From Rhinopomastus cyanomelas (taxonomy: Eukaryota; Chordata; Aves; Bucerotiformes; Rhinopomastidae), in NCBI GenBank assembly GCA_013400115.1, contig VXBP01002421.1, positions 372,001 through 436,000 on the forward strand: a stretch of DNA of 64,000 nucleotides, read 5' to 3'. The first letter of the stretch is position 1. Each line of letters begins with the position of its first letter. Positions 47,201 to 59,200 of the stretch are shown here, piece by piece. The notes below the pieces were generated by a model. That model was given only the letters and a program-made list of their open reading frames with translations, did no database searches and had not been told where the DNA came from. A program made the position numbers and the translations under genes.

Positions 47201-50200
47201 CAGTTGCCTACAAAATGGTTAGTCTGAACTGCGAGGTCAACTGTCCGGTCAGTGGGCCCCAGTACCAGTAGAGACTGGGTTACTCAGGAGAGGCTGACAG
47301 CTTAGGGCATCACCAATCTAACTTGCCACACCTTTTCAGTTTTCCCCAGCAGGTCTTCACAGCAAGAACTAGAGCAGCTTTGGCCTTGTTCAAAAAGTTT
47401 GTAGGGAAATCACAACTCAGTGATAGCTAATGTGAGAAATAACAGTGGGCTGGGAGGATTTTTATTAAAGGTTAATAGATCAGTAGAATGTTAGGTGAAC
47501 TTTAACATGTAACAGTAAGATGCTTTGGAATTATGTTTAGAATTGATGTGTAGCTTTGTTTAGACTGAGCTTGTAGCTTGTAGAGAACTCCTCAGCCTTG
47601 GAAAGACCAAAACGACAAGCTTGCACAGCAAGAGTCTTGTACACACTAGCAGCAAATGTGACAGGACAAAGTTCACCGTGGAGAAGACCCCCCCAAAGAC
47701 CCTGTTAACCATCATACACGTGCTCTATCTGAGAGGAGCTCATGTAAAACTAATAGCATATGTGTGACCTTCCTCAGAGATGGGGCACATATGCAAAATA
47801 GGACCTTTACAACTAGGAACGGTGCTGCAGAATGGGGCTTGCAAGTTCCCCCACAGCTTGTTGAGCCCAGCGCTGCACTGTAAATAAATCGTTCCAATGC
47901 TTCACAACCTTTATGCCTCCATGGTAGTGAAGGTGTTTCTAACACACGTTGCCCCAATCATACCTGGATCCAAGGGAGTACTTCCTTATTCATTGTAGTG
48001 CTCCAAGCATTGTATGTTCCCGAATTGTTTAATCGAGCTAACTTGGGTTCCCAATAGTCTAGGCAAAGAGGAGTAAAGCAAGAATTTACAGAGAGGTGCT
48101 GAGAGAAAAGGAGGCTGTAACTAGCTGCTGCTTCAGATCCTTATCTATCCATTTTGAGAAAATAACCAAGTCAACCAAGACGCTCAAACTATGATCTAGG
48201 AGAATTCAGGCATGGTGAGCAACTGAAAGCCAGCTGTTACCCTGCAATGTTAGGCTACAGAAAACCCATGAACTTCAACTGTCTTTTATGTAATGTACTC
48301 TGCTGATTTAGAATCAGGGTCTAGAGTTCCTAAACAGGTTTTGGATGCCAGCAAGATCAGACACAAAATGTGCTCTGTGCTCACGGAAGAGAGCTCCCCT
48401 CTGCATAAGGAGGTTTTCATGTCAGCTTGCGGTCTGACCGCAGACCTGTGACACCGTTAATTTACAAAGGTGAGGGGTACGTACGAAAACTCACAGTCTC
48501 TGCCTGCAAAAGTGGGGAGCTTTTTAACCTGACAGTCGATTCACTGCTGAGCTGATCTTGTAAGGCATACCATAAAATAAATAATATAATGGGGTTTGGA
48601 CTAGATGATCTTTCGAGGTCCCTAATGATTCTATGACTAGAAACAGATAGACATTCAAAAGAATACGGAATGCAGTACTTTGCTGGGGATACTCAGGAGC
48701 ATCCACAGACCCTTCCAAGCGTTAACTCACCTACGTGATGTGAAGCATCAATTTGTGAATCAAGTATAACTCCACTTGCTAGACCCATTGGAATCCTGCA
48801 CTCTAAAGGAAGAACAGTAAGTTTGTTGTTAAAGAAGAAAACTATTCCTATAGATCTCTCTATATATACACCCTTGTGTAACCTCCTCAGACAGACACCA
48901 TTCAGAACAATCCTTTGTAATACCATAACATCATCACTGTCTTCCCAGAGAAGGTCAAGTTAATCTTTACAATTTCAACAGACTAATCTGCTGGTGACAG
49001 TGAGAAAACATCAACTTCAAAGCTAGTATGGTAAAGGAACAATAAATCGTGTGCTACATACAGACACGCTAAGTACAGGGTGGAGAGAGTCCAGAATAGA
49101 CTGCCCAAAGAGGTTGCAGATGCCTCCTTCTCTGGAGGTGTTCAAGGCCAAGCCTGTTGAGGCTTTGAGAATCCAAGTCTAGTTGAGAGGCATCCCTACC
49201 CATGGCAGGGAGGATGGAGCACACAATTTCTCAGGTTCCTTCCAAACTGAGCCATTGTATGAAAGAACTCAAAGCTAGCACGCTAGATGCCAAACATTTT
49301 TTCTTCTGGAATGAATTTACAGTAACCACTCCACCACATCCTTGAATGCACAGAGAACCTGCTTTGGGTTTTCACAGAATAATCTCCACAATTTCTTTTT
49401 AATGATCCTGGAAGGGTGGAGATGATGTCATAGCTTGACACCCCCAGCCCAAAGCCATCTTAGCTCCATACCTTTCTCTATAACCAAATAGGATGCTTGC
49501 ATTCCTGCTTGCTGATATTCCCCCACTTCAGTGTCTAAAAGCCACCAGCCAGGGTTCTGTGGTTTCATTTCAATTGTTCTAAATGAACCTTGAAAAGAAT
49601 GGCAGAGAAATGTGTGAGAAACATTGGCATTATAAGGTTGAATGGATATTAAACCAAAAAACACCCTACAGCTTAATCCCTAAAAAATAATTAATTTACT
49701 ACACGTTGCAGAGAAAGCAATGATTACTACTGTCTAAAATAAGGGTTCTTGTTTTAGCAAGCAAGTTCCAGCCAGAGAGTCAGATTGGAATGAAGTGACC
49801 AGATAAAAATCTAATCTTTGCTGCAGGTGCAAAGTACAAAGCCTTGGATGCCAGTGCGTAACAACAGACACCTGCACACTGGGTACAGCACTGAGCCACG
49901 TGATCAACAGTGCTATTAGTTTTATCATGTTAATTCTCTGCCAGCTCCAGTGTGTTGGCTAAGTGCTGTAAAGGACAGATGTTAGGAAGCCAAAGTAGAA
50001 ATGGAAGGATCCAATGGGCACTCTGCCTCACTTTCTGCATATCCTAGAGGGGCTAAGGACTGAGCTGGAAGCAGACATGGTTTAGGTTGTTTGCTGCACC
50101 ATTTAGAAAGCACAGAACATGCATCATTACTTTTCTTATACTTCTAGTTAGTGCAGACATGAAAATTCTGGTTCTCATTGAAACAAAAGCATATGTGTAT

Positions 50201-53200
50201 GTCATCATGAAAAACATCAGCTTAAAAAGCTTGAATAGTGGAAATAAACCACCTAATGCTCATTAAAATAAACTCCTATAATTCCAAGCCAACCCCATTG
50301 TTTTCACCTCCATACTGTCTTTTTTTCCCGCTGACATGGATGGGAAGGAAGAAAACCCTGGTGCCTGATGAATGCTTTTAGATGATTTCCTTTTTCCCCT
50401 GGAGATAAGAATTCTCCTAGTGCTCACATTTTTGTTCTCTTCAGTATCACAGTAATAATACTGTAAAAATAAACCCTCACCACACTGCGCCAGATGCCAA
50501 GAAACATCGAGCCTTCAGTGGTACTGAAGCCTGGGGACACAGGAACGGGACTGCTGCGTAACTGTACATGCCTCCTTTCACGCGGAATTGGTGGCTGACA
50601 CCACCCTATTGACTTGCTTTTTCCAGTACTGAGCGCTCCTGTCGAGCACCTTCTAAAGCCAAGCCCAGCACCACGACCTACTCTGCAGGTCGGAAAAGAG
50701 GTGCAATAAAGGAAACCCATTCCTACTCCCCAGCCTGGTGAGTGGCAAGGAAAATGCAAAACAGGAGGTAGTGCCACAGACCACCCTACTCCTCATTTGC
50801 CAGGTGAGTTCTCCCTTCTCATCTGAGATGAAGAGATTTGTCCAAGCACTTAGGTTTTCTTTGTAACTTAACGCATATTTCCAGTTTCAAGGGCAGCAGT
50901 GTTGTCTTTATTTCTCCCCTCCCACAATGTTAATTGATGTGCAAAGTGATTCTTTTCCTTCTGACCATCATAGGCAAATGAGGTGTTAGTGCTGTCAAAC
51001 TGTTTCTTACTGTGTTCGAAACCTGGCTTGTATCAGAAATCGCGTAATCAGGAGGAGCAGGGAAGTCATCGTCGCCCTGTACTCAGCACTGAGGCTACAC
51101 CTCCAGGACCATGTTCAGTTTTGGACATCTCAATACAAGATGGACATTGAGGTGCCGGAGTGGGTCTAGAGAAGTGCAACAAGTCTGGAGAACAGCCCTT
51201 ATGAGGAATGGCTGAGGAAGCTGGTGCTACTTAGTTTGAGGAGAAGACTGAGATAAGACCTTACTACTGTCTGCAACTACCTGAAAGGAGGTTGTAAAGA
51301 GGTGGGTGTTGGTCTCTTCTTACAAGTAATGGCCTGAAGTTGTGCCAGGGGAAGTTTAGGTTAGACATTAGGAAACATTTCTTTCAAGGGTCCTATCAGA
51401 GCCTCAAAAGGGAAGGGGTTGCCCAGGGAGGCCATTGAATCATCATCCCTGGATGCATTTAAAAGTCATGTAGGTATGGAGCTTATTTTAGCGGTGGGCT
51501 TGGTGCACTTAGGTTAATGTTGGACTCAATCTTAAAGGTCTTTCCCAACCGAAATGATTTGATGAAACCAGTAACTTTTCACCTTTACATAGGTATGATG
51601 ATGAGAGACTCTAATGGCCACCCTTTCAAATTTATTCTCCTGCAACACTTACCTGGAAGGAGAGTGTACGTGCCAAGCTGATGTCTTGGCTCTCCCTGTT
51701 CTATGAAAGTCTGTCCATGAAAATGAACAACATGAATGTCTTTTGGCCCACCCATATTCAGTAGATGCCATCGGACCAATTCCCCTTCATACATCTTCAA
51801 GCCTTGCAAATTGTAGGTAATCCCATTAATGGCTGAAACAAAAACATTGTTAGTAAGGGTGCAGTGCATCAAGTCAGGAAACCCAGGGATCTTACCAGAG
51901 GATTTGAGGACATTTTGCTTGCAACACACAGCAGTGCCAAGAGAACAAGGACACATGAGAAATTACATATCAGGTGGGTACATCAGGGACAAAAGAAAGG
52001 ACAGCTATCCAAAATACCTTCTGCAGCTCACATTTCCAGAGCCACAATTGTCTCTTTCAACGTATAACTGATTTTATAGACCACATTTTCAAAAGGCAGA
52101 TTCTCAACGTGCCTTTCTCAAACGTGATCACTTTTCAGGGGACACACACATAGCAGGTTTTCAAAGACAGAGACATCGAGTTCTGCTACTGTGATTTAAA
52201 AGAGAAAACAGGTTACCTTTCAACAGTCAACCACTGCCTTTACGTGAGTACAAACTGCATTCACCGAGAAGCATTCTACAGCTCCTTCAAATTTCTCAGT
52301 TGAACTAGTCAATTCATCAAATTACTACAACGTTTGTTATTTTCCTGCATGGCCAGCTTCTTGCTGAAGGGGGCTTTTTTATTTTTTCTTTTTTTAAGAA
52401 TATGTGCAGTAGATGTATGTTAGAGGTTTTCTGTTCAAAGCTTTCAGTCTAAAATGTCCTTTCTTCATTTTTGTAACAGATTTCCATTCAGTGCTAATCT
52501 CAGAACTATGACTATTGAGGCTACAATGGAGAACAACAAACCCAGCATTCACATATTTAACAGGTAGGGTTCAAAGGCACTGTGAGCTGAGATACCCTCC
52601 CCTCTACCCCAAAATAATGACCACTTGTCAAAATGAAATAAGTACCGTAGAATTTGTGGCATTGCTGCATTCCTTGGCTCCTTTCAGCGCAAGATCTAGA
52701 ACGTTTGTTGAAGTACCAGCTTTTCTCTTCGTCAAAGACCATGAAAAGCAAGAAAAAGTCTCGGGTCGATGTTCTGCTGTTGTTTGAATGACTGAAGGTT
52801 CCTTTTTGACAAATCAGTATTGGCCCAATCAAACCAGAGTGAATATCTTTCTCCTAGAATGTGATGAATTCATATTAGATGTAAAAACATATTTCCCAAA
52901 AGCCGTCAAGTTAACAGATTTCTGTAGAATGAGGCTCTGAAAATTTGAAGCAGAGGACAGACTTGCTCTTGCATTTTATCTTTCTCCTGGTCATTATACC
53001 AGATTAGAATTCTTCAACAGATCTTTTAACTGAGTGCGAGAGATTAAATGTCAAGTGGGATCACCAGGCCTAAAAGAAAAGACAACTATCCAAAACGTGT
53101 TCTGCAGCTCATATCTTCACAACTATAAAGTAACATTTGGAAATGCTCAAAACCCAACTGGACACGGTCCTAGACAACCTACTTTAGCTGACCCTGCTTG

Positions 53201-56200
53201 AGTAGGGAGGTATGGACTGGAAGATTCTTTGTGATCTCTTCCAGTTTAAATGTTTCTGTAGTCAACTTTAGCAGGTTTATGAAAAGGCAGGTCTTGCTGT
53301 CTAATCCCCCTGCCACAGCGGGATCACGTAGATCAAGTCAAACAGGAACATATCCAGGCAGGTTTTAAACATCTGCAGAGAAAGAGACTCCACAATGCCC
53401 CTGGGCAGCCCCTTCCAGTGCTCAATCACCTTCACCATGAAGCTCCTTCTCATATTGACATGGAACTTTCTATGTTCCCGCATACAACCAGTGCCCTAAC
53501 CCTAACCCTAGATGATACTGAGTAGAGCCTGGCTCCATCCTCCTGACACCCACCCCTCACCTATTTATAAACATTAATGGGATCACCCCTCAGACTCCTT
53601 TTTTCCAAGCTCAAGAGACCCAGCTCCCTCAGCCTTTCCTCATTAGGGAGATGTTCCACTACTTTCATCATCTTTGTGACTCTACGCTGGACTTTTTCAA
53701 GCAGTTCTGGGACTGAGGGGGCCAGAACTGGACACCAGGGCACAGTAGTGGGAAAGGAGAACCTGTCTCGATCTGCTAACCACCCCACTTCCGATCCACC
53801 CCAGGATGCTGTTGGCCTTCTTGGCTGCAAGGGCACACTGCTGCCTCATGGTCATCCTGCTGGCTACCAGGACCCCCAGGTCCCTTTCTCTTACACTGTT
53901 CTCCAGCAGGTAAGTCCCTAGCCTGTAGTGGTACCTGGCGTTGTTCTTGCCCAGATATAAGACTCTATACTTGCCCTTGTTATAGTTCATTCAACTTATC
54001 CTTGCCCAACTCTTCAGCCTGTCCAGGTCCCACTGAATGGCAGCACAGCCTGCTGGGGTGTTGGCCATTCCTCCCAGCTTTGTGTCATCAGCAAACTTGC
54101 TGACAGTGCTCTCTAATCCCTCATCCAAGTCATTAACGAATATATTGAATAGTACTGGTCCTGGTACCAACCCTTGGGGGACTTCACTAGATCCAGACCT
54201 CCAACTATAGTCTGTCCAATTGATCACTACTCTCTGGCTTCTGTCCTGCACCCAGTTTCTAACCCACCTCACTACCTGATTGTTCAGACCACACTGTCTC
54301 AGTTTGGCTGCAAGAATGCTCCTACGACAAGGTGACCACTCTAGTAGATGAGAAGGCGGCAGTGGATGTTGTTTACGTAGACTTCAGTAAAGCATTTGAC
54401 GCATTCTCCTAGAGAAGCTGTCAGCTCGTGGCTTAGAGAGGTGTATTCTTTATTGGGTAAAAAAACTGTCTAGATGGCTTAGCCCAGAGAGTTGCACTGA
54501 ATGGAGTGACATTGAGTTGGTGGCCAGTTACAAGCTGTGATCCTCAGGGCTTAGTATTAGGGCCAGCCTTGTTTAATTGTGATCTGGATGAGGGGACTGA
54601 GTGCACCCTCAGCAAGTTTGTAGATGACACCAAATTGTGAGGATTTTTTAATCTGCTTGAGGATAGGAGAGCTGTACAGAGTGGCCTGGACAGGTTGGAT
54701 CGAGGGGCCAAGGTCAGTTTTATGGTATTTCACTAGACCAAGGGTTGTGTCCTACACTTTGGTCACAACGACCCCCTGCAATACTACAGGCTTGGGGAAC
54801 AGCGGCTGGAGAACTGCCTGGCAGAAAGGCACTTGGGGCTTGTGGCCTCCTGGCCTGCATGAGAAATAGTGTGGCCAGAAGGACTCAAACTGATTGTCCC
54901 CCTGTACCTGGCACTAGTGAGGTCCCACCTTGAATACTGCCTTCAGTTTTGGGAACCTCAGTACAAGAAGGACACTGGGGTGCTGAAGTGTGTCCAAAGA
55001 AGGGCAACAAGGCTAGTGAAAGGCCTGAAGGATGGGTCCTAAGGGGAGCAGCTGAAGGAAGTGGGGTTGCTTAGTCTGGGTCCATCCTCCTAACACCCAC
55101 CCCTCACCTATTTATAAACATTAATGGGATCACCCCTCAGTCTCCTTTTCTCCAAGCTCAAGAGACCCAGCTCCCTCAGCCTTTCCTCATCAGGGAGCTC
55201 TTCCACTACTTTCATCATCTTTGTGACACTACGATGGAGAGTCACAGATGGGGAGAAAAGGAAGTTGGTGGGAAACCTTATTGCCCTTTACAACTACCTG
55301 GAAGGAGCTTGTAAACAGGTGGGGTTCAGTCTGCTCTCCCGGGTCACTAGGACAAGAGGAAACAGCCTCAAGTTGTGCCAGGGAGGTGTAGATTGGACAT
55401 TAGGAAACATTTCTTTGTACATGAGGAAAAAATTCTTCACTGAAAGAGTTGTGAGGGTTTGGAACAGGCTGCGTGGGAAGTGGTGGTCACCGTCCCTGGA
55501 AGTGTTCAAAGAACATGTAGATCAGGCACGAGGAAACCTGGTTTAGTGGGAATGGTGGTTTTGGGTTGATGGTTGTACTTGATGATCTTGGAGTCTCTTC
55601 CAACCTGAATGATTCTGTGATTCTAACATTACCCCTTCCATTTTAATTTTCTTACCAGATTCAAATCGGAGTAGTAGATCCAGGATCGACAAGCTGCTCC
55701 CGGCTGCGCGGGTCCTGAGCGCCTGTTTGCATACCATACGTATATATAGCTGCTATTTGGCTGAACTTCATCATCTTCTTTAAACCAAGAAGGTGATTCA
55801 TCATCATAGATGCTTCCCTCAGAGGACTTTTCATAGAGGAGTCCATGAGCATGAAGGGAATATGGTCTGGATGCCAGATTCTTAAAATGAACCTTCAGCA
55901 ACAACAACAAAAACATTGCGTTCAGCAAATTCAGGCACAAACTGCAGTCCCCACACAATGTGTTGTCATGATCTCAAACCAGGGTTGATTAGGATTTGTG
56001 CAATGATTACAGACTACGTTGTGCACAGCAAAGCTGTCAGGGACAACTGACGTGTCCATGTAGAGTCATCTTCTTTGATGCAAGTAGCTAATTACAAAGT
56101 AGAAAGCAAGAGTCCCACTCTCTGTCCCCAGTGAGTCCAGGTTCCTAGGACTGTTACCGCTGCCCTTCGCACCTCGATATGCGGTTACAGCAAGCAGGGA

Positions 56201-59200
56201 GACAAGGAGTTTTTAACTTGCTGCCCAGTCAGGCTAAAGAAGGGGCAAAGTACTAGCACTCTTGCTGAAAGCAGCGCTTCTCACTCCTCCCAGAGATGCT
56301 TAAGGATATGATATACTTGGCTTTCCTCAGCACATGCTGCTCCCAAGCTAAAGCAGCCTATTTCCGCTCTTACGCTTTCGATGTGTTTGTGTTGTGCACT
56401 ACTTTCACTGAAATAAACAGAAAAAGGAGATCTACTCTTCTCACCTAAGTCCAGCCCTGTGTGTTAGAAGGACACATAAAGAAGGATGACAGAAGAGTAA
56501 AACTCTACAGCAATGTGCTTGCTAATGCAGACATACCACTGTACCACCAAGCATACAGAGTCTTCCTTGTTGTTTGTATTAGAACTAACCAACCCATTTA
56601 CAGCAAAAGTTTTGGAGGAAAAGATCTATGTTTGTCCAAACAGTGCATTTCCATCTTGAATACAATTGACTAATTTATTAAAAAAAGGAAGCAGCTCCTT
56701 TACATGTAAAAACTTAAGGCTTTTACTGCAATTGGGGTTCAAAAAAGCTTATATGTTTAATGCTAAGCTGATTCTAAGTTAGACTGATAAGCCAGTGTTT
56801 CACTGTTGGGAAGCATAAGAAAAACAGAAGTAAATTTACCATGGATAGGAGGAAAAAAAGACGCGTTTCAAAGAAGCATTACTAGGCTTACACGTCCACA
56901 CTGCAGTTTCTAGCTTTGAAAACTGTTTCCCCATCGTGATCTTTTAAAGATCTGTGGTATTTTTAGACCCATTCTATGTCACGCTGTGCAACAGCCATAA
57001 GAATCTTATCCTACACACATATTCGAAACATTGACCTACTAGGATAACATCATCCACTTCAGCCTGGATAACTGGCCCCAGGATGCCAAGGTGTTCTGTA
57101 TATTCATCTTCCTCCCGAAGGGTTGTGAATGTACTGTCCGTATAGCTTTGGAAAACCACCTTGTATGTGGTGCCATCCTTACAGGCTTTGTCATTCATCG
57201 TTGTACTGAAAGGAAATCCTCAATTAAAAACCCACACACTGAAATCAGAGATAATAGCTTTGATGAAATTGGAGAACTCGTTCAGCAGGAACATTTTAGA
57301 ATATGATGAATAAACTCACAAACCAGTATCAGGTGATTCTGAAAATCATTACCTTTAAGCGATTTTAATTCTACAATTGTATATGAAATCCTTCAAGGAT
57401 CTGGTCAGCAATCACGGAAAAACTCCAACTGGTCTCTGAAAACCCACATGTATCTCTTTTAATGTTAATAATCTGACTTAATTTAGGATGTAGTGAGCCC
57501 ACCAGCTATATCTCTCTGTCTCAGATTTACCTTCTCTAGAAAGCTGAGAAAAACATTTTACAATTGATTGTATCTGCAATTTGGAGATGGCAAGATAAAA
57601 GCCAAGCTCTTAGGCCCTCAATCCATTCTTCAGTCCTTAAATAGAAGCCCCCAAATGCTGTTATTCTGATAAAACACATCACAGATCCCTGTAACACCTC
57701 ATTTTCCAATCTGCAAACACCAACTTAAATGAAGTCATCTAGCAGGAGGAGAGACTGGTTTTCAGCTCTTCAGCACAGTGATACAGTCCATACTAGGGGC
57801 TCTGTTCATGTCACTGCAACTATTCTCCTCACACGGGCTGAGGATGAAGCCCACAGAGGAGATGTATGAAGAGCTTTGAGATAAGGATTTATTTGGTAAG
57901 TGTGCAAACAAACTGCCTGTGGTTTCTGCCTTTTGTGGAAGCGCCATTTCACTGAATCACCGAATTATTGAGGCTGGAAAAGACCTTCAAGATCATCAAG
58001 CCCAGCCCATGACCTCACATCACCACAGTCACCTAGACCATGGCACTAAGTGCCACATCCAGTCTGTCCTTAAACACCTCCATGGATGGGGACTCCACCA
58101 CCTCCCTGGGCAGTCCATTCCAGTGTCTGATCACCCTTTCCAAGAGGACGGGCTTCCTAACGTCCAATCTAAACCTCTCCTGGTGCAGCTTCAGACCCTT
58201 CCCTCTCACCCTCCCACTAGCTGCCTGGGAGAAGAGCCTGACCCCCACCTGACTACAACCTCCCTTCAGGTAGTTATAGAAAGCGGTAAGGTCTCCCCTG
58301 AGTCTCCTTAACGGTAGACAACCCCAGGTCCCTCAGCCTCTGCTCAGACTTTCCCTCCATCTCTTCCCCAGCCTCGTTGCTTCTCTGGACCTACTCCAGC
58401 TCCTCTTCTTGAAGTGAGTGGCCCAGAACTGCCCCCCGTTACTCAAGGGGAGGCCTCATCAGTGCTGAGGACAGGGGCAGAATTACATCCCTAGTCCTGC
58501 TGGTCACACTATTCCTGATACAAGCCAGGATGCCATCTTCCAGGCTACCTGGCCACACTACTGGCTCATGTTCAGCCAGGTGTCAACCAGTACTCCCAGG
58601 TTTCTCTCTGCCAAGCTGAGATGCAGCAGGAATAAAGCTGAAAAGTACTGAATAGTTGTCAGAGGTGGGGGAGAAAGATCAATAAAATAAAATGGAATAA
58701 TAAATAAGATATACAGTTCAGTTTGAGGAGCAGTATAAGTTTGTTTGCATAATTAAATTTTTCTTGCTCCTATTTTTGCCGCCTTTGACAGAAACCTGAA
58801 GTTGCAGTGGTTTTGGTCTCGTTCATTTCAAGGGCTACAAAGTGGAGCTTTTGATTAAAAGTGATTAGGAATTCTACACATCATAGGATGAGCACTGATC
58901 CTAATGTAGATAAGTTAGGACAAGGAATTTTTAGCACAACTTCTCTCAAGTCACCTACTCTTTTTTGTGCCAAAGTGGCCAGCGTTGAAAGCGTTGTGAT
59001 CCAGTCACCTTCTGATGTCTTTAATTAGTAGGAACAAAAATTCACACCGTGTTACTTTTACTTTAGGCAGTCACTGTTGTGGTTAATCATTTTTCACCTA
59101 TTTCTCAGCACTGCTGCCTTGTGAGGTTGGAAAGTGCTGTTACTCCATGTCACCACTCAGAACTGAGACACCAGAACCACTTCCTGCTAGTGCTAGAAAC

